Of a DNA stretch of 64,000 bases, positions 1 to 12,100 are shown in pieces (position 1 is the stretch's first letter; every line of letters begins with the position of its first letter). The position numbers were made by a program, and so were the translations under genes. Origin of the DNA: Tridacna crocea (taxonomy: Eukaryota; Mollusca; Bivalvia; Cardiida; Cardiidae). The stretch covers positions 18,507,731 to 18,571,730 of the forward strand of contig OX031060.1 of the NCBI GenBank assembly GCA_943736015.1, written 5' to 3'. Below the pieces are notes generated by a model. The model worked only from the letters and a program-made list of their open reading frames with translations, was not told the DNA's origin and searched no databases.

Positions 1-163
1 GACATAAGGTGGTGCCACTGTAGTTTACGTCCACTGTGTTTAAGTCTGTAGAACTCTTCCACCTGTGGGATATAGTCTTCCAGTTCCATGGGTAATGATA
101 CAGCCAGTCTGTCGCTAGATCTCGCCCAGGCACCAGCATTTAAAATCTTTATATTTATTGAAT
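1..163 (-). CDS. CUL5: CUL5 exon, cut by window edge
   Basis: It encodes DSINIKILNAGAWARSSDRL, AVSLPMELEDYIPQVEEFYR and LKHSGRKLQWHHLM, running off the window. The acceptor is ttgcag at 164-167. This is the start of the cullin-homology C-terminal half. Confidence 0.96.
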
Positions 164-3100
164 CTGCAAGGCAGAGTAATATCTGAGGACCAAAATTTCT
201 TTCTGAGCATGCAAGGTGCATGTTATAATCAAATTGTAAAATATGAACCCTAAAATCCTTTTTCACACATGTCACATGTTTTAGAAAGAACTCCAAAGAC
301 CTCTGAAGCTTTCTTCACAACTATACTTGCTGTTCAGCCATAATGGGTCTAGATCAGACTGCACAAAACATGCAGTTTGATCTTTGATCTTAACTGTCTG
401 CATTGCTGAGACATCTCAGGAAAATCAACCACAATTTTATTTATCTTGGTCTTATTTCTAGACTTAAAATGTCTGTCAGGTTTAATCGGTGCTCTACAAG
501 TTAACCTTTTACTCCAAAGACACTCATTTCTATGCATTGCTTGTAGGAGCCTTTGGAAAACATTGTGGTAAAAGGTGAAATTGCTCGTGATGAGCAATTT
601 CACCTTTTGCCACAATGTTTTCTATGCTATAAAAAGGTGTCATATACACGTAAGAAACAGCTTCATCCTTGCTGTTATTTAGGATCAATTAGAAATACCA
701 TAGAAATGCCTTGTGGCGTAAAGGGTTAAAGTTGTTCCTAACTGGAGCAATTAAACTTACAACAGACAACTCTGGATACATCTTTGTGAAATATAGATAA
801 TAAATTAATGTGTATTCAGGTTAAATACATAAGCACTTGTGAAAAAATCATGTCACTGGGAGAAATTGCTTATCTTAACCACTTTATCCTTATGTCACAA
901 TGTTTTTAAAATCAATTTGCAGCAACAGTTGCCTATGTATTATTAATCTTGATGTCTGACACTGTGGAAAAAGGAGAAAATGCTGGTAACTAGGAGAAAT
1001 AGCATTTTCTCTTTTTTGCACAATGTTTTCTATCCTACTGGAAACAAATTCAACTTTTGAGTTACTTTTAATTTTTCATCTGCAAGTCCTTTTAATTTGA
1101 ACTTGTGTAAAATGCTGTCAATTTGTAAAAAGTCAATATGACAGACTCCTATGCACAATCAACAAATTAATATTGGAGGAAATAGCTAATATAAATTTCA
1201 GGACAAACACCTTAGTAAAACATAATTCCTGAACCAGTAAGAGTTGACTTTTGAAAATTGCGTCCTGCAAATCTCCAATATATGATCAATATATGTGCGA
1301 GGAGTTCACGACACGAAATTACTAGTATTTTGTACACAGAAGGACACACAGATGGACACATGGACGGACACACAGGCTGATTCCAGTACACCCCCAAAAA
1401 CATTCAATTGCAGAGGTATAATAACTTGATGTTATATAACTTTGACCGTGTTTACCTCAGTCTTTGGCTTGAAGAGATATATGTGCCAATTGCCTGTAAA
1501 GAAAATCTATAAACGGACAAGTAAGTGCACTGGCACCCCTGATGTAATCGAACTATCAATGTAACTAGTTTTACATGCTTTTACCCTTTACCACACAATG
1601 ATGACTTGTCATGACACTGAGGAAGAAGCCTTCTGAAAACATTGTAGGAAAAGAAGAAAATGCTGGTAACCAGCATTTTCTTCTTTTCCCACAATGTATT
1701 CTACCATTATACAGACAACTTCCATCATTTGAGCCACATCTCAATGATCATCTGCAAATGCTTTCAATTTTGATGAGTCTAAAATTTTGCTGTGTGGTGA
1801 AGATTTAAACTATAAAACTATGAAACTTTACCTGCTATATATTCATTGTTATTTCTGTGAGCATCTTTGAATTCTTGATTAAGATCTTCACTGACTTTGA
1901 TATCCTGGAACATCCGTGCTAGTTTATTCACATAGTCTGCTGGCATACCCACTTCCTGTTACATTTATATATACAATCACAGTAATAAATAGAGGATAAT
2001 CAACTGGTTTTTTTTGATATGAAAAATATCTCACGAGGATGCATTGTTAGGCGTTGAAAAAACGAGTGCGCAGCAGGAGTTTTTTTAACGCCTTGCAACG
2101 CATCCGAGTGAGATATTTTTCATATCAAAAGTAACCAGTTGATTATTCTATTTATTATATACCTTTTTGATATCATTAGTTCCCAAATTACTGCAGGAAG
2201 TGAAAGTGAAAGTTGATATCGTCACTAGTGATGATATCAAAATTTATTACACTGGGAAATTCCAGGATTTCACTGCTAGGTATATAATAAATATATATAC
2301 AAAATTATCATAGTTATAAATATTATTTGCTTGGTTTAGGTTTTAGGTTTGTCCAAATCGAAAGCATTTGCAGACGACAAAATAAAAGTGACTGAATTGA
2401 AATTTGTTTTGTGAAGGGTAGAAAACATTGTGGGAAAAAGGAGAAAATGCTGGTGACCAGCATTTTCTTCTTTTCCCACTATGTTTTCTATAGGCTTCTA
2501 TCTCAGGGTCATCAAAAGTAGGGATTGTGAGGTAATGGGTTAACTCTTTACCTGACGACAGTTTCCGACTACTCCAAATTGATTACATTTGCAGACAAGA
2601 TTAAATGATCATCTTACAATTTCTGTCTTTGAATGGGTAGAAATTTGAAAGCATTGTGGATAAAGGAGAACATTATCTTCAAAAGGCTTCATCCTTAGGA
2701 TTGCAAAAACTCCAGATTGTGTGGCACAGGGTTAATACGTCACCATGACACATAATATTATAAGTTGAAAAGATCTAAAAATAGCTAACACAATGACACT
2801 GTAAATGTATAATACAAAAGGATGCCTTAACTCTTTACCACACAATCCCGACTTTTAACGACACTGAGAAAAAAGCCTTTTGAAAACATTGTGGGAGAAG
2901 GAGAAAATGCTGGTAGCATTTTCTCCTTTTCCCACTATGTTTTCTATCCTTCCTGAATCAAATTTCATTCTTTCAGTCACATTCATTTTGTCATCTGCAA
3001 ATGATTTCAATTTAGACCAGTCAATAAAATTGTTGTTTGGTAATAAGTTAAAGCTAGAAAAGGCATTGAAAACATACCCGCAACCACTCCACCATATTTT

Positions 3101-6100
3101 CCTCTTTCTCATTGTCAGCTGAAGTATCTAATATAAGTCGGCGGGTGAGATGGGCCTTATGGTATCTCATAAATACATCTTTGTTCTGTACATACTTCAG
3201 CACCAATAGCTACAGTAAAAGAAAACCATGCTTTGACTTTTATCATGCCAGTAATCAGAAAAGCACTTGTAACTCTTTACCACACAATCCGAACTTTTAT
3301 CGACCCTGAGAAAGAAAACTTTTGAAAACACTGTGGGAAAAGGAGAAAATGCTGGTAACCAGCATTTTCTCCTTTTCCCACAATGTTTTCTACCATTTCT
3401 AATTCAAAATTCAATTTTTGATTAACACTTATTTTGTCGTCTGCAAATGCTTTCAATTTAGACTAGTCCAAAGTTTTGTCGTATGGTAAAGCGATAGTTA
3501 TTGCCTACATGGCAAGTTCACCTACAGGTCTAATTTCAGTTTTAATTCTTAATCCCAAGACCAGCCAACTATTTGTCTAAGACAAAATGTCTCAGCCATT
3601 CATATTGACGGTCTTGAAAATTCAAAATAAGAAAAAGATTTGAGCAGCACCCTAGCAAAAAGGGGTTTAACTGAGTCATACTGTACGTCAGCCTACTTGG
3701 ACTAGATTGACCTGGGTCAATACTTTCTGAAGATGTTTAAATCCCCTTTCCAGCTTAATACCTGTAATTCTCATGATACCTCACAAAAGTAAGGGTGAGA
3801 ACTATTCATCACTCAAGATGTAGGCATACACTGGTTGTATATACACATTAGATAATAAAAATGAGGTAAGTATTTGTGTTGATATGCAATCAAAATATTA
3901 TTTACTAAGTGCACAACTACCTCCAAAGTTAAAAGTCTAAAAGTTACCAACTCCACAAGTAACAAAATCACTTACAACATCTTTGAGTTTTTTCTCGACC
4001 TCCTCTGATGTAAGTTTTTTACTAAGTGGTGTTTTTCTGAGTAACATATCACAGTAATTGGCAAGCAGCTCAGGGCATTTGGACTCTGGTTGGGTTTTGG
4101 TGCCAACACTGCAAATAAATGTTATATCTTTTCCACATGTCTTTACCAGTCTACAAAATCTTAGAGTTGTCAATGTTGAAATATTTGAAGATGACAAAAA
4201 ATATTCAATTCAATTTTTACCAAATGACAATATTTTAGATTAATCTACATTGACGTGTGTGCAGATGACAAAAATATAGTTTAAATGGTTGAGTTTGTTC
4301 CTATGAAGGTAGATTACATCATAGGAAAAGGATTTGGATGTATTGGGGTTTAACGACACTTTAACAGCTAAGGTCACATCATGGCGGTCGGTGACGCACA
4401 TGTGTTTCCTGGCTTTCTCATATCAGCTCTAACACAACTTTCTTTCCAAAGGCACCAACTACTTTTCTCACATGCTCCAGCAGAGGTAAGAGGCGAAAAT
4501 ACGCCGGAAAGAAAGTACGCCTCAACCGGGTATCGAACTCACAACCACCAGGTCATGAGTCTGACACGCTCACCACTGAGCCACCCAGGTGGGCTAGGAA
4601 AAGGAGAACCACCATGGTAACAAACATTTTCTCCTTTTTCTCACAGTTTTTTATGACATCCTTTTGAAGACAAATACATGCATCATCCTTTTTTTTTTTT
4701 TTTAAGCATTATAATTGTTTACTTCAGTAATTTATCGTTAAGTTAATACATAGTAGAGAAAAGTTGAAATAAAATTGAAATTAAAAGAGGCATTCAGTGC
4801 ACACATGCATCATCATTCAAGCCACGTAAAATTTGTCCTCTACAAACAGTTTGATTTATAGAAGTCTACAAATGTTTCCTTTGGTAAAGAGTAAATCAAT
4901 TTCATCAGGTTATTAAGCCTTTCATTTTTTAGCAGAAATATTTATAAATAAGTTATTTTGGGGGCCCCAGAAGTAGAATGCAAGTGCAGATGAAGACAAA
5001 TTTGGTCTTGGTGTAGCCTCAAGTAACAGATGGTATAGATCAAAGATCAGACTGCACATTCTGTGCAGTCTGATCTTGATCTATGCCATCTGCAAAACCT
5101 AATTTTATCATAACTAGCAGCAATGGACTTATTGAGATGCAATGAAACATACATACCCTTTATTTTTAAGAGGTATCTCTAGTTTAAAGACACTGGTATC
5201 ATTTACAACTGTCTTGTATGCCTTGTCTCGAGCGGTGAGAAATCTTGGATCATCATTAAAGGCATCCAACACCAGTTTGCTAAATCTGTTGAATAACTCG
5301 AGCAGCTGTTCGACATACTTTTCAGAGTCCTATAAAATAAGAAAAAAAGACATTGCTCTTATTTGTTTTGTATTTAAAACTGTTTTCAACATTATTTCCA
5401 GTTTTGTAGCAGCCAGTACGTCCTTCCTTTACTGGAGTTGCTCTAACCCAGCCTTTGCTCATTTCTCATCTCAAGCCACTGGCTGCTTTCTCATATAATC
5501 AATGACTGAACAATAATCAGCGGTGAGAGAGGAATGAATCCTGTAGAAATTACTATCATTAACCCTCTGAAAGGAATTTGCTGAGCTGGGGATTTTAACC
5601 ACAAGCGCCCCGGTTTCATATCCTATTCTATCTATCCTCATTCTTACCGAGTATAGAATGACGATCTGGGTCCATTTTCATCAACCATTCTGAAGATTGT
5701 TCTTTGTGTTATTCTTTGAGAGTGAAAGTAACAGAACTTCAGATTGGCTAAACCATATATGGTTTAGCCAATCAGAAGTTCTGTTATGTTCACGCCGACA
5801 AAATTCTGAGGAATAAGATGAAGAATGTTGTTAAGAATGGTTGGTGAATACCGACCCCAGACTCATTCCTCTCTCATCACTGAACATTCTTTGACTTTGT
5901 GTAAATGGGAAAGTAACGAGGAGTGTGGAAAGGATTGTGCATGATATTGGAACAGGGAAGGACCAGAAACGTATGGACAGGTGCATGGATAAGCCTGCAC
6001 GTTAGAACAGTATCTATACATGTGTTAACCAGAAATGAAACAAGTCTATCTGTGTGTGATGAATCCAATGTTTGAGACAAACTGGAGAACATTACTAAGT

Positions 6101-9100
6101 ATGAAGAAATAAGACATGTAGATCATCCAGTAGTCATTCAATTTTATGCGCTGACATTCATGGATTTTCAATAATTTTTTTTTAATACATGTAAAGAATG
6201 CTGGTGATGAGTAAAAGCAGTAAAACCCTTTCATTTTTTTCCCCTTCCCTTTTTCTTTCATAACTTAGCTTACAACTTGAAACTTACTGTTGTAATAATT
6301 TCCGCTGCAGATATCATATCAGCCAACCCCTGATTGATGACGTGTGCCTCCAGGGCATGTAACATTGGAGTAATTCCATCTGGAACTCTATCCATTAGAT
6401 TGAACATTAAGCGTAACTCTGAAATAGTACCGAAATTACAATGTATGTCTATTGCAATATGCAGTTTTTTTGAGAGAGAGGCACAGTATAGGTAACAAGG
6501 CATATCATAGCATGATACTAAAATATAAAATCATGCTAGCCTTACAACTCTGTAGCAACACGTTTTCATCTATTTGGTGTTTGACCATGAGGAAGACGCC
6601 TTCTGAAAACATTGTAGGAACAGGAGAAAATGCTGGTAACCAGCATTTTCTCCTTTTTCCACAATGTTTTCTATTCTTCTAAATTCAATTTTCGCTTTTT
6701 TGAGTCCTGTCCATATTGTCATCTGCAATGCTTTAAATTTGGTCAAGTCTAAAAATTTCTCATATAGTAAAGCGTTAAAAGCTTTACTAAGACCTTTGTT
6801 CTACAACATTAGTATTTCTGTATCACATTTTCTATCCAATACAATTATCCTATCACCTAGTATAGAGGTAAATACCAATTTATTTGAGCAATGTTCTCTT
6901 AACCCTTTATTCCATAGATACTCACTTCTACCCATTGCTTGAATGAGCCTTTGGAAAACATTGTGGTAAAAGGTGAAATTGCTCATCACAAGCAATTTCA
7001 CCTTTTGTCACAATGTTTTCTATGCCATCAAAAGGTGTCATATACCCATAAGAAATGGCTTCATCCTTGCTGTTATTTAGGGTCAAGTAGGGATACCATA
7101 GAACTGCCCTATGGGGTAAAGGGTTAAGAGAGGGATTAATCAACCCAAGTTAGCTTGCACAATACGCGCAGGCTGATCCGAGTCAAAACATTTTGACCTT
7201 GATGAATTCTCGGCATATCCAAAGACCATTCTACTGTTCAGGATTCAATTAGCTGTTAGACAAACGGAATTTTACAAATCTATACTAATGTGATGAACTG
7301 CTTGGTATTTCACACAAAGTACATGCATTAAATCCCAATTTGCAAGATCACTGCCAATTTCTATCACTGGATTTAAAACTATAAAAATTATTTCATGTTG
7401 TGCCGCTTAGCGTGACTCACTGACCATTTGTGGAAACTGTAGGTAAAGATCAAACTGCACAGAACATGCAGTTCAATCTTGGACCTACAATGTCCAATAA
7501 AAAGATACTTTTCTCCAAAATATGTGTTTGAAATTGCAAAATTAAGATTTTTGTTAATGTCTTGAAAGTTTCATTAAATTTATTTAGCAGGAAAAGGAAA
7601 AGAGTTAAGTTCTTTTTTTCTCTTTTCTTCCACCTACGAACAACTTATTATTAATTATTAAGGGGATAAACAAGCTAGCCGCTTGCCAAATAAGATTTTT
7701 ATATAATCTACATACTAAGGTGGAGGTATATATTCACTCTAGAGAAATACTTACTTTCTGTTTCATTGTTTCGTATCATACCAGCACATTCCTGAAGAAT
7801 AGTTTCCTTAAATACTGTTACCAGCACATTTACACAGCATTCAGTTAGCTGTAAAAAAAATAATTTAAATGAGAATTATATTAAATCATATAGATAAATT
7901 ATTCTCTATTTTAGATGGAGATGCCCAATTAGAGTAAAAATTTTCATAGCATTCAGTTAGCTCTTATTCTGTTTGATACAAGAAAAAATATTAAATAAAA
8001 TTTGATATCAGCATGCAGTTACCAACACCTGTGACTATGTTAATCATAGTGTATTGTCTTAACTCTTTACCACACAATCCCAACTTTCAACAACCCTGAG
8101 AAAGAAGCCTTTTGAAAACATTGTAGGAAAAGGAGAAAATGCTGGAAACCAGCATTTTCTCCTTTTCCCACAATGATTTCTACCCTTCCCAGACCAAATA
8201 GTAATTTTTAAGTCACATTAATTTTGTCGTCTGCAAATGCTTTCAATTTCGACAAGTCTACAATTTTGTTGTTTGGTAAAGAGTTAAGGCTCAGTATTTC
8301 AAAATGTTTTATATGTGTTCCAAACAACTTTGAAAGTAGCTGACGACTTCAAGATTTTTGTTTGGTGAACTTACAACACAAATAAATATGGAAATTCTTC
8401 AGGGTAATGTAACTGAAAGGTTTGACCAAATTCTTGGCTAACATAGCTCCAACTAAAGTCATGTGACAAACAAGAAAAAAAAGTCTTTTTTTTTTCCAGT
8501 AGACTGTTTGTAAATTTTGAAACAGTGGCAACTGAGCTCTGATATCAAATGAATATCTAAGATTAACTCATTACCAAACAACAAAATTTTAGGTTTGTCA
8601 AATCAAAATCATTTGCAGACAACAAAATAAAAGTGACTGAAAATTTGAAATTTGCTTTGTGAAGGGTAGAAAATATTGTGGTAAAAGGAGAAAATGCTGA
8701 TAACCAGCATTTTCTCCTTTTCCCACAATGTTTTCTACCCTGCTGCAAACACATTTCAATTTTTGAGTTAAAGTTTATTATGTCTTCTGCAAGTGCTTTC
8801 AATTTGGAACAGTCTAAAATTTTGTCTTTTGGTAAAGGGTTACGCAATCAAAAACACTTACTGCACTGACAGAAATGAAACCCCAGCCCGTTTCTAAATA
8901 TCTCATGGCTCTTGTCTCCTCCTCCTTTAATTTGGCATCTGCATATCTCATATAGTTCTGCACACCATTGGCAGCAAGATATTGAGGTGCTTTTAACTTG
9001 TAGAATGACTTGGTGGCTTCAAGATATGCTTTCTCAAAGTTTTCCCTGTAGATCTTCAATTTATCCTCTGCTTCGGAGCTTAAATTTACTGTAAAGATAT

Positions 9101-12100
9101 CAAGATAAATTATTAGCGTTTTTTCTCTTTACCAAAAAATCCTGAGTTTTCTAGATCCTGTGAAAAAAAAGCCTTTTAAAAACATTGTGGAAAATGGAGA
9201 AGATTCTGGTAGTCAGTAATTTCACCTTTTTCAACAATGTTTTTAACTCTATCAAAACACAAATTTCAGTTTTTAGGTTATTCACATTGTCATGTGCAAA
9301 TTCTTTTAGTATGAGCAAGTTTAACCCTTTACCAAACAATCCCTGGTTTTTACGATCCCGAGATAGAAGTCTTTTGAAAACATAGTGGGAAAAGGATAAA
9401 ATCCTGGTAACCAGCATTTTCTCCTTTTCCCACAATGTTTTCTACCCTTCTGCAAACAAAATTCAGCCATTGAGTTATGTTTATTTTTTTCTTTTTTGGT
9501 CCAAAAGTGCTTTCAATTTGGATAGGTCTAGAAATGTTTTGTTTGGTAAAGGGTTAAATTTGTTGTTTTGTATAGAGTTAAACCATTTACATGTGTGTCT
9601 AAGCTGTACAATAAGATCCTGTGTAAAGTTACTGAACGTAAGAATTCAAAATATGTCACAATATTCTTTTTCCTATATACAAACTACTCAGACATTTGCA
9701 TTTACAAGCCTGTTTCTTTACCCATTACCACACAATCCCTACTTTAGAAAACACTGTAGGAAAAGGAGAAAATGCTGGTGACCAGAATTTTCTCTTTTTC
9801 CCACTATGCTTTCGACATTTCAAAAAACAAATTTCAAATTTTCAGTCACTTTTATATTTTTGTCTGCAAATTCTTTCAATTATATATGTCAATGAAATTT
9901 ATATGAAAAAAAACAATACAAATGATCAGTAATTAAGAATCATAAAATTACACAAACAAAATTTTTTGATGGTATTCCCTTCAAAGGCTACATAGCCTCT
10001 TAAGCTATTTTCAGATTTCCCGCCAAAATCAAAAAAGCATTGTGGGAATGTTAAGTGACTTGCACATGACTAATGACTATTAAATTCCACAGCATAACAA
10101 ACATGTAATTATTTTCCATAATGTCTAGAACTTCGGATGCTATGTTTGCAGCTTCGTATGTATATTACCGGTATGTAAATGAGCGAGTTGCTCATGTAAA
10201 AATAGACCGTGTTTCCCTACAGTGTCGACCTGGGCTGTAGTAAATCTCTAATTAATCTAGTTGTTGGATGGTACTCGACTACTGGGGTTTAATGGTTGAA
10301 AATTATAAGGCTTTTGGAGTATAAGGATGATTCTTTTGTATTTCTGTAAAATTTTCGTCCCAAAATCTGAAGGTCCACCTTTAAAGATACATACCATATG
10401 ATTCTCTAACACCAATGACCAATTGTGAGTCGAAAGCTTCTCCATTCCTTTCAGCATGTACAAGTTTCATGGCACTGTCCTGCAATCGCTGTTTAATGTT
10501 CATAAATATACTGTTGTTCCAACTGTCTAACATCAGCTGTAACATTTGTCAAAAATGTAAGTAAAACATAGTCTATATATAATTCGCCCAGAACAATTGT
10601 GAAAACAGGCAAACAGAATATGGCTGGCAACATGCAAAAAAGGCATTTGGACAGCTGGGTAAAGTGGCGTCTTCCATCTACATGTGCAGTCCACTCAGGT
10701 TAATCCCACACAGCATTTTACAACTACATTCTGTTCCGTTCTTCTGTAGACTTGTGCAAAGCAGAAAATTACATACATGTATATTGTTTCGGTAGTCCAC
10801 ACAGGCTGATCCAAGACAATACTTGACCCTTTCCCAAACAATCCCTGGTTTTTACGGTCTGGAATAGTAGCCTTTTGAAAACAATGTGGGAAAAGGAGAA
10901 AATGCTGGTAACCAGCATTTTCTCCTTTTTCCCACAAAGTTTTCTACTATATTGATTTTTACAGTCTGGAATAGTAGCCTTTTGAAAACATTGTGGGAAA
11001 AGGAGAAAATGCTGGTTACCAGCATTTTCTCCATTTCCCACGATGTTTTCTACCCTATCATAGACAAAGTTGAATTGTCGTCTGCAAATGCTTTCAATTT
11101 GGTCTAGTCCAAAAGTTTGTCGTTTGGGAAAGGCTTAACGCAATTGTCCAAATACCCCCTTTTTTGAGTGCTGAAGGCCATATAATCAGAGACAGAAGAG
11201 TTCGCCACAATTGCTGGAAATATCTCTTGGCTGTTGCATGGAAAAATGGTTGAGGGGTTAATTTGGGTGATTAGAAAAACAGAATTACTTGGTAAAGGAA
11301 AAGTTTTTTTCATGTCAGGCGTCATTGAACCCTTTTAACCCTTTACTCCATAGATACTTAACAACAGACAGCTTTTGAAAACTTTGTGGGAAAAGGAGAA
11401 ATTGCTCGTAACGAACAATTTCTCCTTTTCCCACATTGTTTTCCACTCAATCAGATATTTGTATCCTCATTTGTCCATGTTTTTGACATCATATCTTTAT
11501 TTGCTGCTGAACTGCTGAAATGGAAGAGCCTCAAATTGGCATATTAGGTAAAGAGTTAAATGAATAAAAGAAGGTACTCATATAAACTTTGGGGGGGGGG
11601 GGGTCATTTAGAAAATGTAGGGTCCAATTTCAAAGATAAAGGGGGTCTGGGAAAACCATTTCAGGGGTCATATGAAGAATGGTTGACAAATACATGTACA
11701 GAATATCAGATTATAAAATAAAACTACAAAATCTAACCATGACCTCTCATTTACACTTACCTTTCTTACAATACTCTCTTCCCCTTGATTCTTTTTCTGC
11801 ATAGGGGTGTGTGTCTTATTGGCTAGGGACGTTTCCAGCTGCATGAAAGGTTTTGGCAAGTAGTCACATTGTGTGAAGAATTTTCCCCACTCCGCAATGT
11901 ATGCCTTTAGCAAAGCTGAGTCCTCCTGGTTATGGAGAACTCTCTGCAGAAAAAAAGTGGATTTATCTTAACCCATTACAACATAATCATGACTATTAAC
12001 CCTAACAAATGGGGCCTTTTGAAAACATTGTGGGGAAAGGAGAAAATGCTGGTAACCAGCATTTTCTCCTTTTCCCACAACATTTTCTACCCTTCCCAAA

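Noticed and set aside
4340-4600. tRNA gene on the minus strand
   Set aside because: A and B boxes are good, but a paired acceptor stem is missing and the unit recurs with a long body, so it is a SINE.
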